From: an uncultured Eubacteriales bacterium | GTDB taxonomy: Bacteria; Bacillota; Clostridia; Oscillospirales; Acutalibacteraceae | Direction of reading: 5' to 3' | NCBI GenBank assembly: GCA_934466515.1 | Contig: CAKSLH010000003.1 | Location: forward strand, 186,001-250,000 | DNA length: 64,000 nucleotides | Part shown: piece after piece, positions 34,216-43,986 of the stretch | Position numbering within the stretch: position 1 is the stretch's first letter | Layout of the letters: each line of letters opens with the position of its first letter | Made by a program: the position numbers and the translations under genes | The notes under the pieces: model-generated | What the model saw: the letters and a program-made list of their open reading frames with translations, nothing else | Told to the model about the DNA's origin: nothing | The model's database searches: none

Positions 34216-35904
34216 ATGAACACCGAAAGAATATGCCCGGGTTGCATGCATGATAACGGCGGCGAAAAAATCTGCCCCGTTTGCGGATATAACAGCGTAA
34301 CCGAAAATAACGGAGAGGACGCGCTTAAGGTAAAAACTATCTTAAAGCAGCGTTATTTTGTCGGAAAAAAGCTTTCTGTCAACAGCGAGGGAATAACCTA
34401 TTTGGGGTTCGACGCCGCAGAGGGAGCAATTGTCGATATAAAAGAATATTTTCCTGCCGGAATGTCTTTAAGAGCTGCCGACGGGTCTGTTGCCATTAAA
34501 AAAGGAAAAGAATTTGCTTTCAATGAAAGCCTGCTTGAATTTATTGAGCTTAACAGAAAGTTTATCGGCTGTCAGCTTCCGTCGGTTGTTCCCGCAGAAG
34601 ATGTTTTTGAGGAAAAAGGAACGGCTTATTCCGTCAGAAAAGCGTTTTCGGGAATAACCTTAAAGGCTTTTCTTGACCGCAACGGCGGAAAGCTTAAATG
34701 GGAGCAGGCAAGACCTCTTTTTCTCCCCCTGTTTGATTCCTTAAAGGGTCTTCATGAAATGGGAGTTTTGCATTGCGCGGTTTCTCCGGAAACCATTTAT
34801 GTCGGCAGAGACGGAAAATTAAGACTTACGGGAATTTGTATTTTAAAGAGCAGAACTCCGTCGGGCAGTATTCCTGCCGCAATTTACAGCGGATATGCCG
34901 CTCCCGAGCAGTATGGAATAGCAGGAATGCACATTGGCGAGTTCACCGATGTTTATTCTCTCGCCGCTACGCTTTTCAGGGTCCTCATAGGCTCCGCTCC
35001 CGCACCTGCTAATGAAAGGCTTTCTAAAGATACCGTGGCAATCCCCGCAAAGGCGGCGGAAGAGCTTCCGAGACAGGTTCTTGTCGCTCTTGCTAACGGA
35101 CTTAAGCTTAATCTTGAAAAAAGAACCGTTTCTATAGATAAATTCAAGGACGAAATGGTTTACGGCGAGCTTAGCTCAAATGAAAATAAGCCCGAGGAAA
35201 AAACATCTTCTCAGAAAAAAGAAACGGCTAAAAAATCAGAGGGCAAAAAGAAAAATTCCGCTTTAAAATACAGCCTTATAGCCGCAGGGTCAACCCTTCT
35301 TGTAGCTTTGGTGGTAATAGGTCTTGTATTTTCTCTTAAGAAAAAATCCGATAAAAATAAAAATTCCGATTCTTCTTCTCAGGCGAGCCTTGTAACGGAT
35401 TTCACCTCTAAGGTTTCTTCTCTGCCTGCCGTTGAAGAGGATACCTTTGCGGTGCCGGATTTCTTAGGGAAAACCTTTGCCGAAGCCTCAAAGATTGAAA
35501 ATACACATGTTAAAATCGAAATCAAGGGCAAGGCTTATTCGGATGAATACGAAAAAGGCAAAATCTGCAATCAGTCGGTAAAGTCCGGAACAAAGGTTAC
35601 CGAGAATACCGTTGTCGAGCTTACTATAAGCTTGGGTTCAAAGGAATTTGCCGTTGCGAACGTTATAGGAAGCACTAAGGAAAACGCCGTTATTGATCTT
35701 CTCCGTCAGGGATTTTTATATGAAAATATAGAAATTCAGGAAAAATACGATGTCGATCAAAAGCCGAATGTCGTTATTGAGCAGTCGGTAAAGGCAGGAA
35801 CAAAGGTCACCGCGGAATCGGAAATCAGCATTGTTGTCAACACCTATGACGGCAAATCCGATAACTCCGGACAAATGGATAATATCACAAATGTCGAATG
35901 GTAA
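34216..35904 (+). CDS. Zinc-ribbon / pseudokinase / PASTA membrane protein
   Basis: A 562-residue protein. The order is zinc ribbon (CPGCMHDNGGEKICPVCGYN, residues 7-26), protein-kinase-like domain (about 40-310), Lys/Glu-rich linker, one transmembrane helix (about 352-374), and two PASTA domains outside (about 415-485 and 486-555). In the kinase fold the VAIK lysine survives (VDIKEYFP) and YAAPEQYG resembles the APE motif. But the HRD catalytic loop reads HCAVSPETI and no DFG is found (LTGICIL), so it should be catalytically dead. PASTA domains bind muropeptides in PknB-type kinases. A sensory or scaffold role in wall signalling is inferred. Confidence 0.85.
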   Translation: MNTERICPGCMHDNGGEKICPVCGYNSVTENNGEDALKVKTILKQRYFVGKKLSVNSEGITYLGFDAAEGAIVDIKEYFPAGMSLRAADGSVAIKKGKEFAFNESLLEFIELNRKFIGCQLPSVVPAEDVFEEKGTAYSVRKAFSGITLKAFLDRNGGKLKWEQARPLFLPLFDSLKGLHEMGVLHCAVSPETIYVGRDGKLRLTGICILKSRTPSGSIPAAIYSGYAAPEQYGIAGMHIGEFTDVYSLAATLFRVLIGSAPAPANERLSKDTVAIPAKAAEELPRQVLVALANGLKLNLEKRTVSIDKFKDEMVYGELSSNENKPEEKTSSQKKETAKKSEGKKKNSALKYSLIAAGSTLLVALVVIGLVFSLKKKSDKNKNSDSSSQASLVTDFTSKVSSLPAVEEDTFAVPDFLGKTFAEASKIENTHVKIEIKGKAYSDEYEKGKICNQSVKSGTKVTENTVVELTISLGSKEFAVANVIGSTKENAVIDLLRQGFLYENIEIQEKYDVDQKPNVVIEQSVKAGTKVTAESEISIVVNTYDGKSDNSGQMDNITNVEW

Positions 35905-35912
35905 AAAAATGC

Positions 35913-35940
35913 TTGATTTTTCTAAAAAAAGTGTTATAAT
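35913..35940 (+). promoter_or_regulatory. Promoter of the rimP-nusA-infB operon
   Basis: TTGATT (35913-35918), a 16-base spacer and TATAAT (35935-35940). Confidence 0.7.
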
Positions 35941-35962
35941 AGTAGAGTAGTAAGTTAGAAAG

Positions 35963-35988
35963 GTGAGTGGGGCAACCCGCTCACTTTT
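35963..35988 (+). promoter_or_regulatory. Leader hairpin in front of rimP
   Basis: GTGAGTGGG and CCCGCTCAC pair (9 bp, one G-U) around a GCAA tetraloop, followed by TTTT. It starts about 16 bases after the expected transcription start. It may be a 5' stabilising stem or a weak attenuator in the operon that encodes NusA. Confidence 0.6.
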
Positions 35989-36037
35989 AATTTTGGTGTG
36001 AAAGCACTAAGCAAAAAATAAATACGGAGGACGGAAT

Positions 36038-36490
36038 ATGCCTAAAGTAGCGGATACGGTCTTTTCGCTTGTGAAGGAGCCTGTTGAGGAATGCGGCGTT
36101 TCTTTGTGGGATGTCAGGTTTCTTAAAGAAGGCGCGGAGTATTATCTGAGGATGTTTATTGATAAGGACGGCGGCGTTTCTATTGATGACTGCACGAGGG
36201 TCTCCCATAAGATAGACCCGATTATTGATGAAGCCGACCCGATAGACTGCTCATATTATTTGGAGGTTTGCTCAGCAGGACTTTCAAGGGAGCTTACAAG
36301 AGACGAGCATTTTAAGCATTATATCGGTAAAACGGTGAAAATCAAGCTTTATAAGGCTGTTGACGGTATAAAGCAGTTTGAAGGCATCTTAAAGGATTTT
36401 GACGGGGAGAATTTAACGCTCGCTGTTTCGGGGAAAGATTTGAAATTCAGCCGCAAGGATATTTCAAAGGCTGTTTACGAAGAAATTTAA
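36038..36490 (+). CDS. rimP: Ribosome maturation factor RimP
   Basis: A 150-residue RimP, which assists assembly of the 30S subunit. YYLRMFIDKDGGVSIDDCTRVSH and the DPIDCSYYLEVCSAGLSRELTRDEHF block (YxLEVSSPGLxRPL in other species) are characteristic. RBS CGGAGG precedes the ATG. It is the first gene of the conserved rimP-nusA-infB operon. Confidence 0.95.
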   Translation: MPKVADTVFSLVKEPVEECGVSLWDVRFLKEGAEYYLRMFIDKDGGVSIDDCTRVSHKIDPIIDEADPIDCSYYLEVCSAGLSRELTRDEHFKHYIGKTVKIKLYKAVDGIKQFEGILKDFDGENLTLAVSGKDLKFSRKDISKAVYEEI

Positions 36491-36521
36491 AAGGTTAATA
36501 TTTACGGAGGTAGTAAGAAAA

Positions 36522-37592
36522 ATGGCTAAGAAGAATACTAAAAAGGATGAAATGAATATATTTCAGGCGCTCGATTTTTTCGAGGAACAGCGCGGAATTC
36601 CTAAGGAGTTTATCGCCGAGAAAATTGCGGACGCTATTGTTGTCGCCGCAAGAAAGGATTACGGCGAGGATAATGTCACCTGCACTATTGACTGCGATAA
36701 GGAAATCTTCGATGTCCGCGCGCGTAAGCAGGTTGTTGACGAGGTGGAAAACAGATTTACTCAGATTTCTAAAGAGGACGCCCTTAAAATCGACCCCAAT
36801 GCCGTTGAAAACGGATTTGTGGATATAAAGCTTGACCCTGCCAAATTCGGCAGAATAATCGCCCAGAATTCGAAGAATAATTTCAGACAGGGCGTAAGAG
36901 AAGCTGAAAGAGGTCAGATGCTTGAAGAGTTCCAGCGCCATAACCGCGAGCTTTTAACAGCCGTTGTTGAGAGAATCGACCCCAAAACAGGCAATGCGAT
37001 TTTGACAATAGGTGCTAATGAGGCTACTCTTCCGAAGCTTGAACAGGTTCCCGAGGAAGAGCTTCATGAGGGAGACCATATAAAGGTTTATGTGGTTGAT
37101 GTCAAGGAGACCGAGCGCGGACCGCGCGTTATGCTTTCGAGAACCCACCCGGGTCTTGTTAAGAGACTTTTTGAAACCGAGGTTCCCGAAATTTTTGACG
37201 GAACGGTTGAAATAAAGGCTATTTCCCGTCAGGCAGGCTCCAGAACAAAAATTGCGGTTTATTCCCCCGATCCCGAGGTTGACGCTATAGGTGCATGTAT
37301 CGGTCCTAAGGGAGCAAGAGTAAACAAAATAGTTGAGGAATTAGCCGGAGAAAAAATTGATATAGTTAAATACAGCGAGGATCCGGTTGCTTTCATAACC
37401 GAGGCGCTGTCTCCTGCAAAGGTCGTTAAGGTTGAAATAATAAGCGAAGAGCCGAAAATGTGTAAGGTGAGCGTTCCCGAATCTCAGCTTTCCCTTGCAA
37501 TAGGAAATAAAGGACAGAATGTCCGCTTGGCTGCCAAGCTTACGGGTTGGAAGATTGATATTCATCCCGAAAGCGGATTTTTCGGCGAATAA
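36522..37592 (+). CDS. nusA: Transcription termination/antitermination factor NusA
   Basis: A 356-residue NusA of the short Firmicutes form. It has an N-terminal RNA-polymerase-binding domain, an S1 domain (about 135-200, GDHIKVYVVDVKETERGPRVMLSRTHPGLVKRLFE), and two KH domains (ACIGPKGARVNKI and LAIGNKGQNVRLAA). It lacks the C-terminal acidic repeats of E. coli NusA. It follows rimP by 31 bases with RBS GGAGG. Confidence 0.96.
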   Translation: MAKKNTKKDEMNIFQALDFFEEQRGIPKEFIAEKIADAIVVAARKDYGEDNVTCTIDCDKEIFDVRARKQVVDEVENRFTQISKEDALKIDPNAVENGFVDIKLDPAKFGRIIAQNSKNNFRQGVREAERGQMLEEFQRHNRELLTAVVERIDPKTGNAILTIGANEATLPKLEQVPEEELHEGDHIKVYVVDVKETERGPRVMLSRTHPGLVKRLFETEVPEIFDGTVEIKAISRQAGSRTKIAVYSPDPEVDAIGACIGPKGARVNKIVEELAGEKIDIVKYSEDPVAFITEALSPAKVVKVEIISEEPKMCKVSVPESQLSLAIGNKGQNVRLAAKLTGWKIDIHPESGFFGE

Positions 37593-37618
37593 TAAGAAAA
37601 AGTTAGGGGTAGAAAGAA

Positions 37619-37888
37619 TTGTCACAGAAAAAAACGCCGCAAAGAATGTGCGTGGCGTGCCGCAGTATGAAGGACAAAAACGAGCTTATCAGAATTGTCA
37701 AAAATAAAAACGGCGAAATAAGTCTTGATCCTACCGGAAAGGCGCAGGGCAGAGGAGCATATATCTGCAAGGACTTAAGCTGTCTTTTAAAGGCTGAAAA
37801 AAGCGGAGCCTTAAACAGAGCTTTTTCGGCAAATGTCGACAGCTCGGTTTATGAAAAGCTTAAAGAGGAGCTCGGTAAAATTGACTGA
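37619..37888 (+). CDS. rnpM: RNase P modulator RnpM (YlxR)
   Basis: An 89-residue YlxR-family protein with the signature RMCVACRSMKDKNELIRIVK and GRGAYICKDLSCL. The family binds RNase P RNA and modulates the enzyme. The start is TTG 37619 after AGGGGTAGAAAG. The last 8 bases overlap the next gene. Confidence 0.92.
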   Translation: MSQKKTPQRMCVACRSMKDKNELIRIVKNKNGEISLDPTGKAQGRGAYICKDLSCLLKAEKSGALNRAFSANVDSSVYEKLKEELGKID

Positions 37889-38180
37889 TAAAATTTTAAC
37901 GCTTCTCGGATTTGCTTCAAAATCGGGAAACCTTTCTTTCGGAATGGATTCCTTTAAGGATAAAGCAAAATCCAAAAAAGCGAGACTTGCGGTCGCCGCT
38001 TCCGATATCTCGGAAAAAAGCTTAAAGGAAGTTAAATTTTACTGCAATAAATATAATATCAAATTGCTGATTTTAGAATCTGACATTCTCACATTATCCC
38101 ATGCCGTCGGTAAAAAATGCGGAATAGTTTCTGTAAACGACCGTAATTTTGCCGAGTCGATTATTGCCTTGCAAAAATAA
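37881..38180 (+). CDS. ylxQ: L7Ae-family RNA-binding protein YlxQ
   Basis: A 99-residue member of the L7Ae/L30e/S12e family, which binds kink-turn RNA. TDKILTLLGFASKSGNLSFGMDS and ARLAVAASDISEKS fit YlxQ (YlxQ/RplGA). The frame is open far upstream inside rnpM, but GAGGAG at 37865-37870 places the start at TTG 37881. Position between rnpM and infB is conserved. Confidence 0.9.
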   Translation: MTDKILTLLGFASKSGNLSFGMDSFKDKAKSKKARLAVAASDISEKSLKEVKFYCNKYNIKLLILESDILTLSHAVGKKCGIVSVNDRNFAESIIALQK

Positions 38181-38257
38181 ACGCAAAGCCGCAATCTAAA
38201 AGGCGGCGAGCGAAACCGCGGCAGGTTCAAGCCCTGTCACACTAGGAGGAAATGCTA

Positions 38258-40822
38258 ATGACTAATAAATATAAAATAAGTGAAATTGCTAAGGATTTCG
38301 GAGTATCCTCAAAGGATATCACCGCTCTTATAGCCGAGCTTACAGGCGAGGAAAAGAAAGCGGGCGCTTCTTTGAATGAGGGCGAAATCGGTCTGTTTTT
38401 CGATCTTTTAACGAAAAAACATTCGGTTAAAAGCTTTGATGAGTATTTTGCTACCGGCGCGGAGCTTCGCGCTAAGGAGGCAAAGGACCGTCAGGATAAA
38501 AAGGATAAAAAGCTTGCTGAGCAGATGGCGATATTAGAACAGCTTAAAGCCGCCGCCGCTGCCGCAGAGGGCAAAAAGCCAGAAAGCGAGCCTGAGAAAC
38601 CGAAGATAGGTAAAATCGAATCCGCAAAGCCTGCCGAAACTAAAAAGGCGGAGCCCGAAAAGGCTAAAGAAGCCGAAAAGAAACAGCCTGAAAAGAAAGA
38701 AAAGGCAGAGGATAAAAAACCTGCAGAAAAGAAAGAAACAGCTAAAAAGCAGGATAAAAAGCAGCCTAAGAAAGAAGAGGTATATACAGGTCCTCTCGTT
38801 GCTCCTCCGAAAAAGGAAAAGAAGCAGGGCGAAGCGCCTAACCGCGGTCCCGCACAGCTTCGCCATATTGATACAAGAACATCAAATGTCAATATTGATA
38901 AGTATAACGAAAAATATGAAACTATCGCTCCCGCTAACTCCATGCGCGATAATTTCACAAGAAAGCAGAAAATCAAGCAGAAATCTCAGGATTACCGCCG
39001 TCCTCAGGGCACAAAGCGCGAGACCGAGGCGGATAAGCTCAGAAGACTTCAGCTTGAACGCATTAAGAAAACGCCTATTACCGTTACCGTCGGTGACGAA
39101 ATAACCGTCGGCGAGCTTGCCGCCGCGCTTAAAAAGACAGCGGCAGAGGTTATTAAAACCCTTTTAAAGCTCGGAATGATGGCAACCGTAAATCAGGTAA
39201 TAGATTATGATACCGCCGAAATCGTTGTTACGGAAATGGGTGCGAAAATCGAGCATGCAGTCACCGTAACAATCGAAGAGCAGATTATGGATGTCACAGA
39301 GGACGCGGCGGAGGATCTCGTTCCGAGAAGCCCTGTAGTAGTTGTTATGGGACATGTCGACCACGGTAAAACCTCACTTCTTGACGCTATAAGAAATACC
39401 GCCGTAACCGATACCGAAGCAGGCGGAATTACTCAGCATATCGGTGCTTACAGAGTAAACTGTAACGGTCAGGATATCACCTTCCTTGATACCCCCGGAC
39501 ACGCCGCGTTTACCGCAATGCGCCAGCGCGGAGCAATGGCAACGGATATTGCTGTTTTGGTTGTCGCCGCGGATGACGGTATCATGCCGCAGACCATTGA
39601 GGCTATAAACCACGCAAAGGCGGCAAAGGTACAGATAATCGTAGCAATAAATAAAATGGATAAGCCGGACGCCAATCCCGACAGAATCAAGCAGCAGTTA
39701 ACCGAGCATTCCTTGGTTCCCGAGGAATGGGGCGGAGATATTATCTGCGTTCCCGTTTCGGCTAAGACCCATGAGGGAATTGATAAGCTTCTTGAAAGCA
39801 TTCTGCTCGTTTCCGAAATGCTTGAGCTTAAGGCTAACCCGAACAGAAAGGCAAAGGGCGTTGTAATTGAGGCCCGTCTTGATAAAGGCAGAGGACCTGT
39901 CGCGACCCTGCTTGTTCAGAACGGAACGCTTAATTTCGGAGATATTGTCGTTGCGGGAACAACCGTCGGCAGAGTAAGAAAAATGGTGGACGAAAAGGGT
40001 AAGGACGTTAAATCCGCAGGACCGTCGGTTCCTGTTGAGATAATAGGTCTTGCCGAAACCCCCTCCGCAGGAGACGGGTTTGACGCAGTTTCCGATGAGC
40101 GCTTAGCAAGAGAGCTTGTCGAGCAGCGCAAGGAAAAGATTAAAAACGATATGTTTAACGCAAAGGAAAAGGTTACTCTTGATAACCTCTTCAATCAATT
40201 AAGCGTCGGCGACCTTAAGACCCTTAATATCATAGTTAAGGCGGATGTTCAGGGAAGCGTTGAGGCTGTTAAGGATAGCCTTGAAAAGCTTTCAAACGAT
40301 GAGGTCAAGGTCAGCGTTATTCACGGCGGCGTAGGTGCGGTCAATGAGTCGGATGTTATGCTTGCTCAGACATCGGGCGCAATAATAGTAGGCTTTAATG
40401 TCCGCCCCGATGCGGTTGCTAAGGAATCCGCCGAGCGTGACGGCGTTGATATCCGCCTTTACAGAATTATTTATGACTGCATCGAGGAAATCGAAGCCGC
40501 AATGAAGGGTATGCTTGCACCTAAGTTCCGTGAAAATATTCTCGGCACCGTCGAGGTCAGAAACACCTATAAGATTTCAAATATCGGAACAATCGCCGGC
40601 TGTTATGTAACGAGCGGAAAGGTCACAAGAGCCTGCAAGATAAGAGTCGTCCGCGACGGAATAGTTGTTGCCGAGGACGAAATAGCTTCTCTTCGCAGAT
40701 TTAAGGACGATGTCAAGGAAGTCGCTCAGAACTATGAATGCGGTATAGGACTTGAAAAGTTCTCCGATATCAAAGAGGGCGATGTGTTTGAGGCGTTCGT
40801 TATGGAGGAGTACAGAGACTGA
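38258..40822 (+). CDS. infB: Translation initiation factor IF-2
   Basis: An 854-residue IF-2, which brings initiator tRNA to the 30S subunit. The N-terminal IF2N domain ([19 protein letters not shown]) is followed by a Lys/Glu/Pro-rich low-complexity linker (about 75-200), a second IF2N, then the G domain with [22 protein letters not shown] and NKMD, and domains II-IV to the C-terminus. AGGAGG at 38244-38249 fits ATG 38258 rather than 38252. The stop shares one base with the rbfA start. Confidence 0.97.
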   Translation: MTNKYKISEIAKDFGVSSKDITALIAELTGEEKKAGASLNEGEIGLFFDLLTKKHSVKSFDEYFATGAELRAKEAKDRQDKKDKKLAEQMAILEQLKAAAAAAEGKKPESEPEKPKIGKIESAKPAETKKAEPEKAKEAEKKQPEKKEKAEDKKPAEKKETAKKQDKKQPKKEEVYTGPLVAPPKKEKKQGEAPNRGPAQLRHIDTRTSNVNIDKYNEKYETIAPANSMRDNFTRKQKIKQKSQDYRRPQGTKRETEADKLRRLQLERIKKTPITVTVGDEITVGELAAALKKTAAEVIKTLLKLGMMATVNQVIDYDTAEIVVTEMGAKIEHAVTVTIEEQIMDVTEDAAEDLVPRSPVVVVMGHVDHGKTSLLDAIRNTAVTDTEAGGITQHIGAYRVNCNGQDITFLDTPGHAAFTAMRQRGAMATDIAVLVVAADDGIMPQTIEAINHAKAAKVQIIVAINKMDKPDANPDRIKQQLTEHSLVPEEWGGDIICVPVSAKTHEGIDKLLESILLVSEMLELKANPNRKAKGVVIEARLDKGRGPVATLLVQNGTLNFGDIVVAGTTVGRVRKMVDEKGKDVKSAGPSVPVEIIGLAETPSAGDGFDAVSDERLARELVEQRKEKIKNDMFNAKEKVTLDNLFNQLSVGDLKTLNIIVKADVQGSVEAVKDSLEKLSNDEVKVSVIHGGVGAVNESDVMLAQTSGAIIVGFNVRPDAVAKESAERDGVDIRLYRIIYDCIEEIEAAMKGMLAPKFRENILGTVEVRNTYKISNIGTIAGCYVTSGKVTRACKIRVVRDGIVVAEDEIASLRRFKDDVKEVAQNYECGIGLEKFSDIKEGDVFEAFVMEEYRD

Positions 40823-41169
40823 TGGCAGGTTATAAACTTGATAGAGTAACTTCCGATGTAAGACTTGCCCTGTCCGAGCTTTTGCGCGAGGTCAAGGACC
40901 CGAGAGTAAGTAAGCTTTTAAGTATTGTTAAGCTTAATATTTCGGGCGATATGTCTTATGCGACTGTTTATGTCAGCGCAATCGAGGGCAGTGAAAAAAC
41001 CGCGGAATCGGTTAAAATTCTCAATAAGAGCGCCTGCGGCTTTCTCCGCGGAGAGTTAGGCAGACGCCTTAAGCTCAGGAAGGTTCCCGAGCTTAAGTTT
41101 GTGGCTGATAATTCGATTGAAAACAGTGCAAGAATTTCAAGAATTATTGATTCCTGTAAGGAAGACTGA
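40822..41169 (+). CDS. rbfA: Ribosome-binding factor A
   Basis: A 115-residue RbfA, a KH-like 30S maturation factor needed in the cold. RVTSDVRLALSELLREVKDPRVSKLLSIVKLNISGDMSYATVYVS is the family core. It overlaps infB by one base (TGATG), an arrangement that couples translation. Confidence 0.95.
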   Translation: MAGYKLDRVTSDVRLALSELLREVKDPRVSKLLSIVKLNISGDMSYATVYVSAIEGSEKTAESVKILNKSACGFLRGELGRRLKLRKVPELKFVADNSIENSARISRIIDSCKED

Positions 41170-41198
41170 CGGGAAACGAAAGGAAAATCAAAGCTTTT

Positions 41199-42200
41199 AT
41201 GAACAGTAAAAAGGATTCGGGCTGCAGGGTTTTAACCTTAAGGCAGACCGCAAGATTTTTCAAGAAAAACGATAATTTCGTGATTCTTACCCACACCTCG
41301 CCCGACGGCGATACCTTAGGCTCCGCGTATGCTTTGTTTTACGGCTTAAAGGAATTGGGAAAATCGGCAAGCGTTATTTGCCCCGATGTCATTCCATCTA
41401 AATATGGGTATTTTATAAAAGAAACAGACCATGTAAGGAAAGAAAACGCGGTAGTAGTTGCCGTTGATGTCGCCGATAAAAAGCTTTTAGGCTCTTTGGA
41501 GGAAGAATTCGGAGATATAGTGGAGCTTAATATCGACCATCATATCTCAAACACCATGTATGCGAAGAATCTTTATCTTGATTCGGGAGCTTCCGCAACC
41601 TGTGAAATTATATTCGAGCTTTTGGCGCTTCTTAAGGTCAATATTGATACCGTCACCGCAAAGGCTCTTTATACCGGTATTGCCACCGATACAGGCTGTT
41701 TTAAATATACCAATGTCACGGGTAAGACGCACCTTATAACGGCAAGCCTTTATGATTTTGATATAAATGCCGCCGAAATCAATAAGATAATGTTCGATAC
41801 CAAGTCAAGAAAGCTTCTTGAGCTTGAAAGAATGGTGCTTGATACCGCCGAATATCATTTTGACAATAAGTGCATTATTCTGACGGTTACGGCTGATATG
41901 CAGAAAAAAACCGGCTGCTCGGGTCCCGACCTTGAGGGAATAGCGGTTATTTCAAGAAGCGTTGAGGGCGTAACGGCAGGAGTTACGTTAAAGCAGACCA
42001 ATGATAACGAATATAAAATTTCGCTTCGCACCTATGATCCTCTTGACGCGTCAAAAATCTGTCAGAAGCTCGGCGGAGGCGGTCATAAGGCCGCCGCGGG
42101 AGCTACTATGACCGGCGATTTAAAGGAAGTTAAGGAAAAGCTTATAAAAGCGGTAGGTGAAGCAATGGAGGAAAGCTATGGACGGGCTTATTCTGATTGA
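41199..42200 (+). CDS. nrnA: DHH/DHHA1 phosphoesterase NrnA
   Basis: A 333-residue DHH-family phosphodiesterase of the NrnA type (nano-RNA and pAp degradation). HTSPDGDTLGSA provides the first metal motif, VAVDVADKK the second, and NIDHHISN the DHH motif. The C-terminal DHHA1 domain ends with GGGGHKAAAG. The position rbfA-nrnA-truB is typical of Firmicutes. Its end overlaps truB by 23 bases. Confidence 0.93.
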   Translation: MNSKKDSGCRVLTLRQTARFFKKNDNFVILTHTSPDGDTLGSAYALFYGLKELGKSASVICPDVIPSKYGYFIKETDHVRKENAVVVAVDVADKKLLGSLEEEFGDIVELNIDHHISNTMYAKNLYLDSGASATCEIIFELLALLKVNIDTVTAKALYTGIATDTGCFKYTNVTGKTHLITASLYDFDINAAEINKIMFDTKSRKLLELERMVLDTAEYHFDNKCIILTVTADMQKKTGCSGPDLEGIAVISRSVEGVTAGVTLKQTNDNEYKISLRTYDPLDASKICQKLGGGGHKAAAGATMTGDLKEVKEKLIKAVGEAMEESYGRAYSD

Positions 42201-43098
42201 TAAACCCGAAAATATAACCTCTTTCGGAGCGGTCGCTAAAATCAGAAAGCTTGTTTGCCAAAAAAGAGTTGGTCATACCGGCACTCTTGACCCCATGGCT
42301 ACAGGCGTTCTTCCGATTTTAATCGGAAGAGCAACCTCGCTTTCGCCGTTTTTGCTTGAAAGCGATAAGATTTATACAGCAAAAATAAAATTCGGCTTAA
42401 AAACCGATAGCTTTGATATAACGGGGAATATTACATATAAGGCGGATGAAAAAACGCTTAAAAAAATAAATGAGCAGGAGATTTTAAAGGTGTTAAAGCA
42501 CTTCACGGGCGCAATAAAACAAACTCCGCCCATGTTCAGCGCCCTCAAAAAAAACGGCGTTCCGCTTTATAAGCTCGCAAGACAGGGGAAAAGTCTGGAG
42601 CTTGAAAAAAGAGATATTTTTATCCATTATATAAAGCTTTTAAAATTCGACGAAACGAATAAAGAATGCCTTGCAGAAGTTAAAGCGTCAAAGGGCACTT
42701 ATATCAGATCGCTTGCAAATGATATCGGAGAGTTTTTAGGCTGCGGCGCGGTTTTAAAGGAACTCAGAAGAACCTGCGTTACAGGCTTCGATATATCAGA
42801 GTGCGTTCCACTTGAATCTTTAAATGAAAGTAATATAAACGGTTATATTTTAAAGCCCGATTTTGCAGTTAAATATATGCCTGAAATAAATGTAACCTTT
42901 AAGCAGGCAGTCCGCTTTTCAAACGGCGGCGCTCTTGATATTAAAAGACTTAAAATTTCAGAGCCTGAGGACGGGGAGCTCTTCCGCGTAAGCTTTGAGG
43001 GCGATTTTTTGGGCGTGGGGGTCTATAACCGAGAAAACGGTGAAGTAGCCGTTAAATGTGTTATAAAATCTTTGAGAGAAGGAAGCGTGCAGAGTTGA
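42178..43098 (+). CDS. truB: tRNA pseudouridine-55 synthase
   Basis: A 306-residue TruB, which makes the T-loop pseudouridine. IDKPENITSFGAVAKIRKL and RVGHTGTLDPMATGVLPI with the catalytic aspartate in GTLDP are diagnostic, and YIRSLANDIGEFLG follows. GGAGG at 42168-42172 favours ATG 42178 over the longer frame from 42157. Confidence 0.95.
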   Translation: MDGLILIDKPENITSFGAVAKIRKLVCQKRVGHTGTLDPMATGVLPILIGRATSLSPFLLESDKIYTAKIKFGLKTDSFDITGNITYKADEKTLKKINEQEILKVLKHFTGAIKQTPPMFSALKKNGVPLYKLARQGKSLELEKRDIFIHYIKLLKFDETNKECLAEVKASKGTYIRSLANDIGEFLGCGAVLKELRRTCVTGFDISECVPLESLNESNINGYILKPDFAVKYMPEINVTFKQAVRFSNGGALDIKRLKISEPEDGELFRVSFEGDFLGVGVYNRENGEVAVKCVIKSLREGSVQS

Positions 43099-43934
43099 AA
43101 AAAGCTGTTGTGTTAGGCACCTTTGACGGGGTCCATAACGGACACCGCGCGGTAATTTCCTCTGTAAAGGGCTGTTTTGTTACAGCTGTGACCTTTTTAT
43201 ATCCCCCTAAAATGTATTTTGATAAAAGTGTAAAAGCCTTGTATGAGCCCGAAACAAAGGCAGAGGCTTTAAAAAGCCTCGGGGTCGGGAGGATTGACAC
43301 GCTTGATTTTTTAAGGGTTAAGGATATTTCGCCGATTGATTTTTTAAATGAAATAAAGGAAAAATATCAGCCGGATATCATTGCCTGCGGATTTAATTTC
43401 AGATTCGGCAAAAACGCACTCGGAAATACCGAGCTTTTAAAATCCTTCTGTGATTTGAATAATATTGAGCTTAAAATTTCAAATCCCGTTTCCGTCGGCG
43501 GAAGGGTTATTTCCTCTTCCGAGATAAGATCGCTTATAGCAAAAGGAGAAATTGAAAGGGCAAATAAGCTTATGCTGTTCCCCTTTTCTTTTAAGACACC
43601 GGTCATTAAAGGAAATGAGCTCGGCAGAACGCTTGGTTTTCCTACGGCAAATCAGGTTTACCCCGAAAATACCGTTAAACCGCGTTTCGGAGTGTATGAG
43701 GTTCAGGCGATAGTTGATAATAAAAGCTTTAAGGGAATTTCCGATATCGGCGTCAAGCCGACGGTAGGCTCCGATAAGATTCAGTGCGAAACCTATATTT
43801 TGGATTTTTCGGAAAATCTTTATTCAAAGGATTTAAAAATCGTTTTAAAATCGTTTATAAGACCCGAAATGAAATTTTCGGGTGTTGAAGAGCTTAAAAA
43901 TCAAATTAAAAAAGATGTTGAAAAAATAAATTGA
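43095..43934 (+). CDS. ribF: Bifunctional riboflavin kinase / FAD synthetase
   Basis: A 279-residue RibF converting riboflavin to FMN and FAD. The N-terminal adenylyltransferase has LGTFDGVHNGHRAVI. The C-terminal kinase starts near residue 175 with GNELGRTLGFPTANQ and RFGVYEV. GAGAGAAGGAAG precedes TTG 43095, which overlaps the truB stop by 4 bases and gives the conserved N-terminus MKKAVVLGTFDG. It is the last gene of the operon. Confidence 0.94.
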   Translation: MKKAVVLGTFDGVHNGHRAVISSVKGCFVTAVTFLYPPKMYFDKSVKALYEPETKAEALKSLGVGRIDTLDFLRVKDISPIDFLNEIKEKYQPDIIACGFNFRFGKNALGNTELLKSFCDLNNIELKISNPVSVGGRVISSSEIRSLIAKGEIERANKLMLFPFSFKTPVIKGNELGRTLGFPTANQVYPENTVKPRFGVYEVQAIVDNKSFKGISDIGVKPTVGSDKIQCETYILDFSENLYSKDLKIVLKSFIRPEMKFSGVEELKNQIKKDVEKIN

Positions 43935-43986
43935 CTTTTACACATAATAATTATAAAATATTTATTATAGGGAAGAGGTGCTTTTA

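Noticed and set aside
38491..38976. Long minus-strand frames rich in Phe/Ser/Leu opposite infB
   Set aside because: They mirror the Lys/Glu/Pro low-complexity linker of IF-2; the composition alone keeps the frame open.
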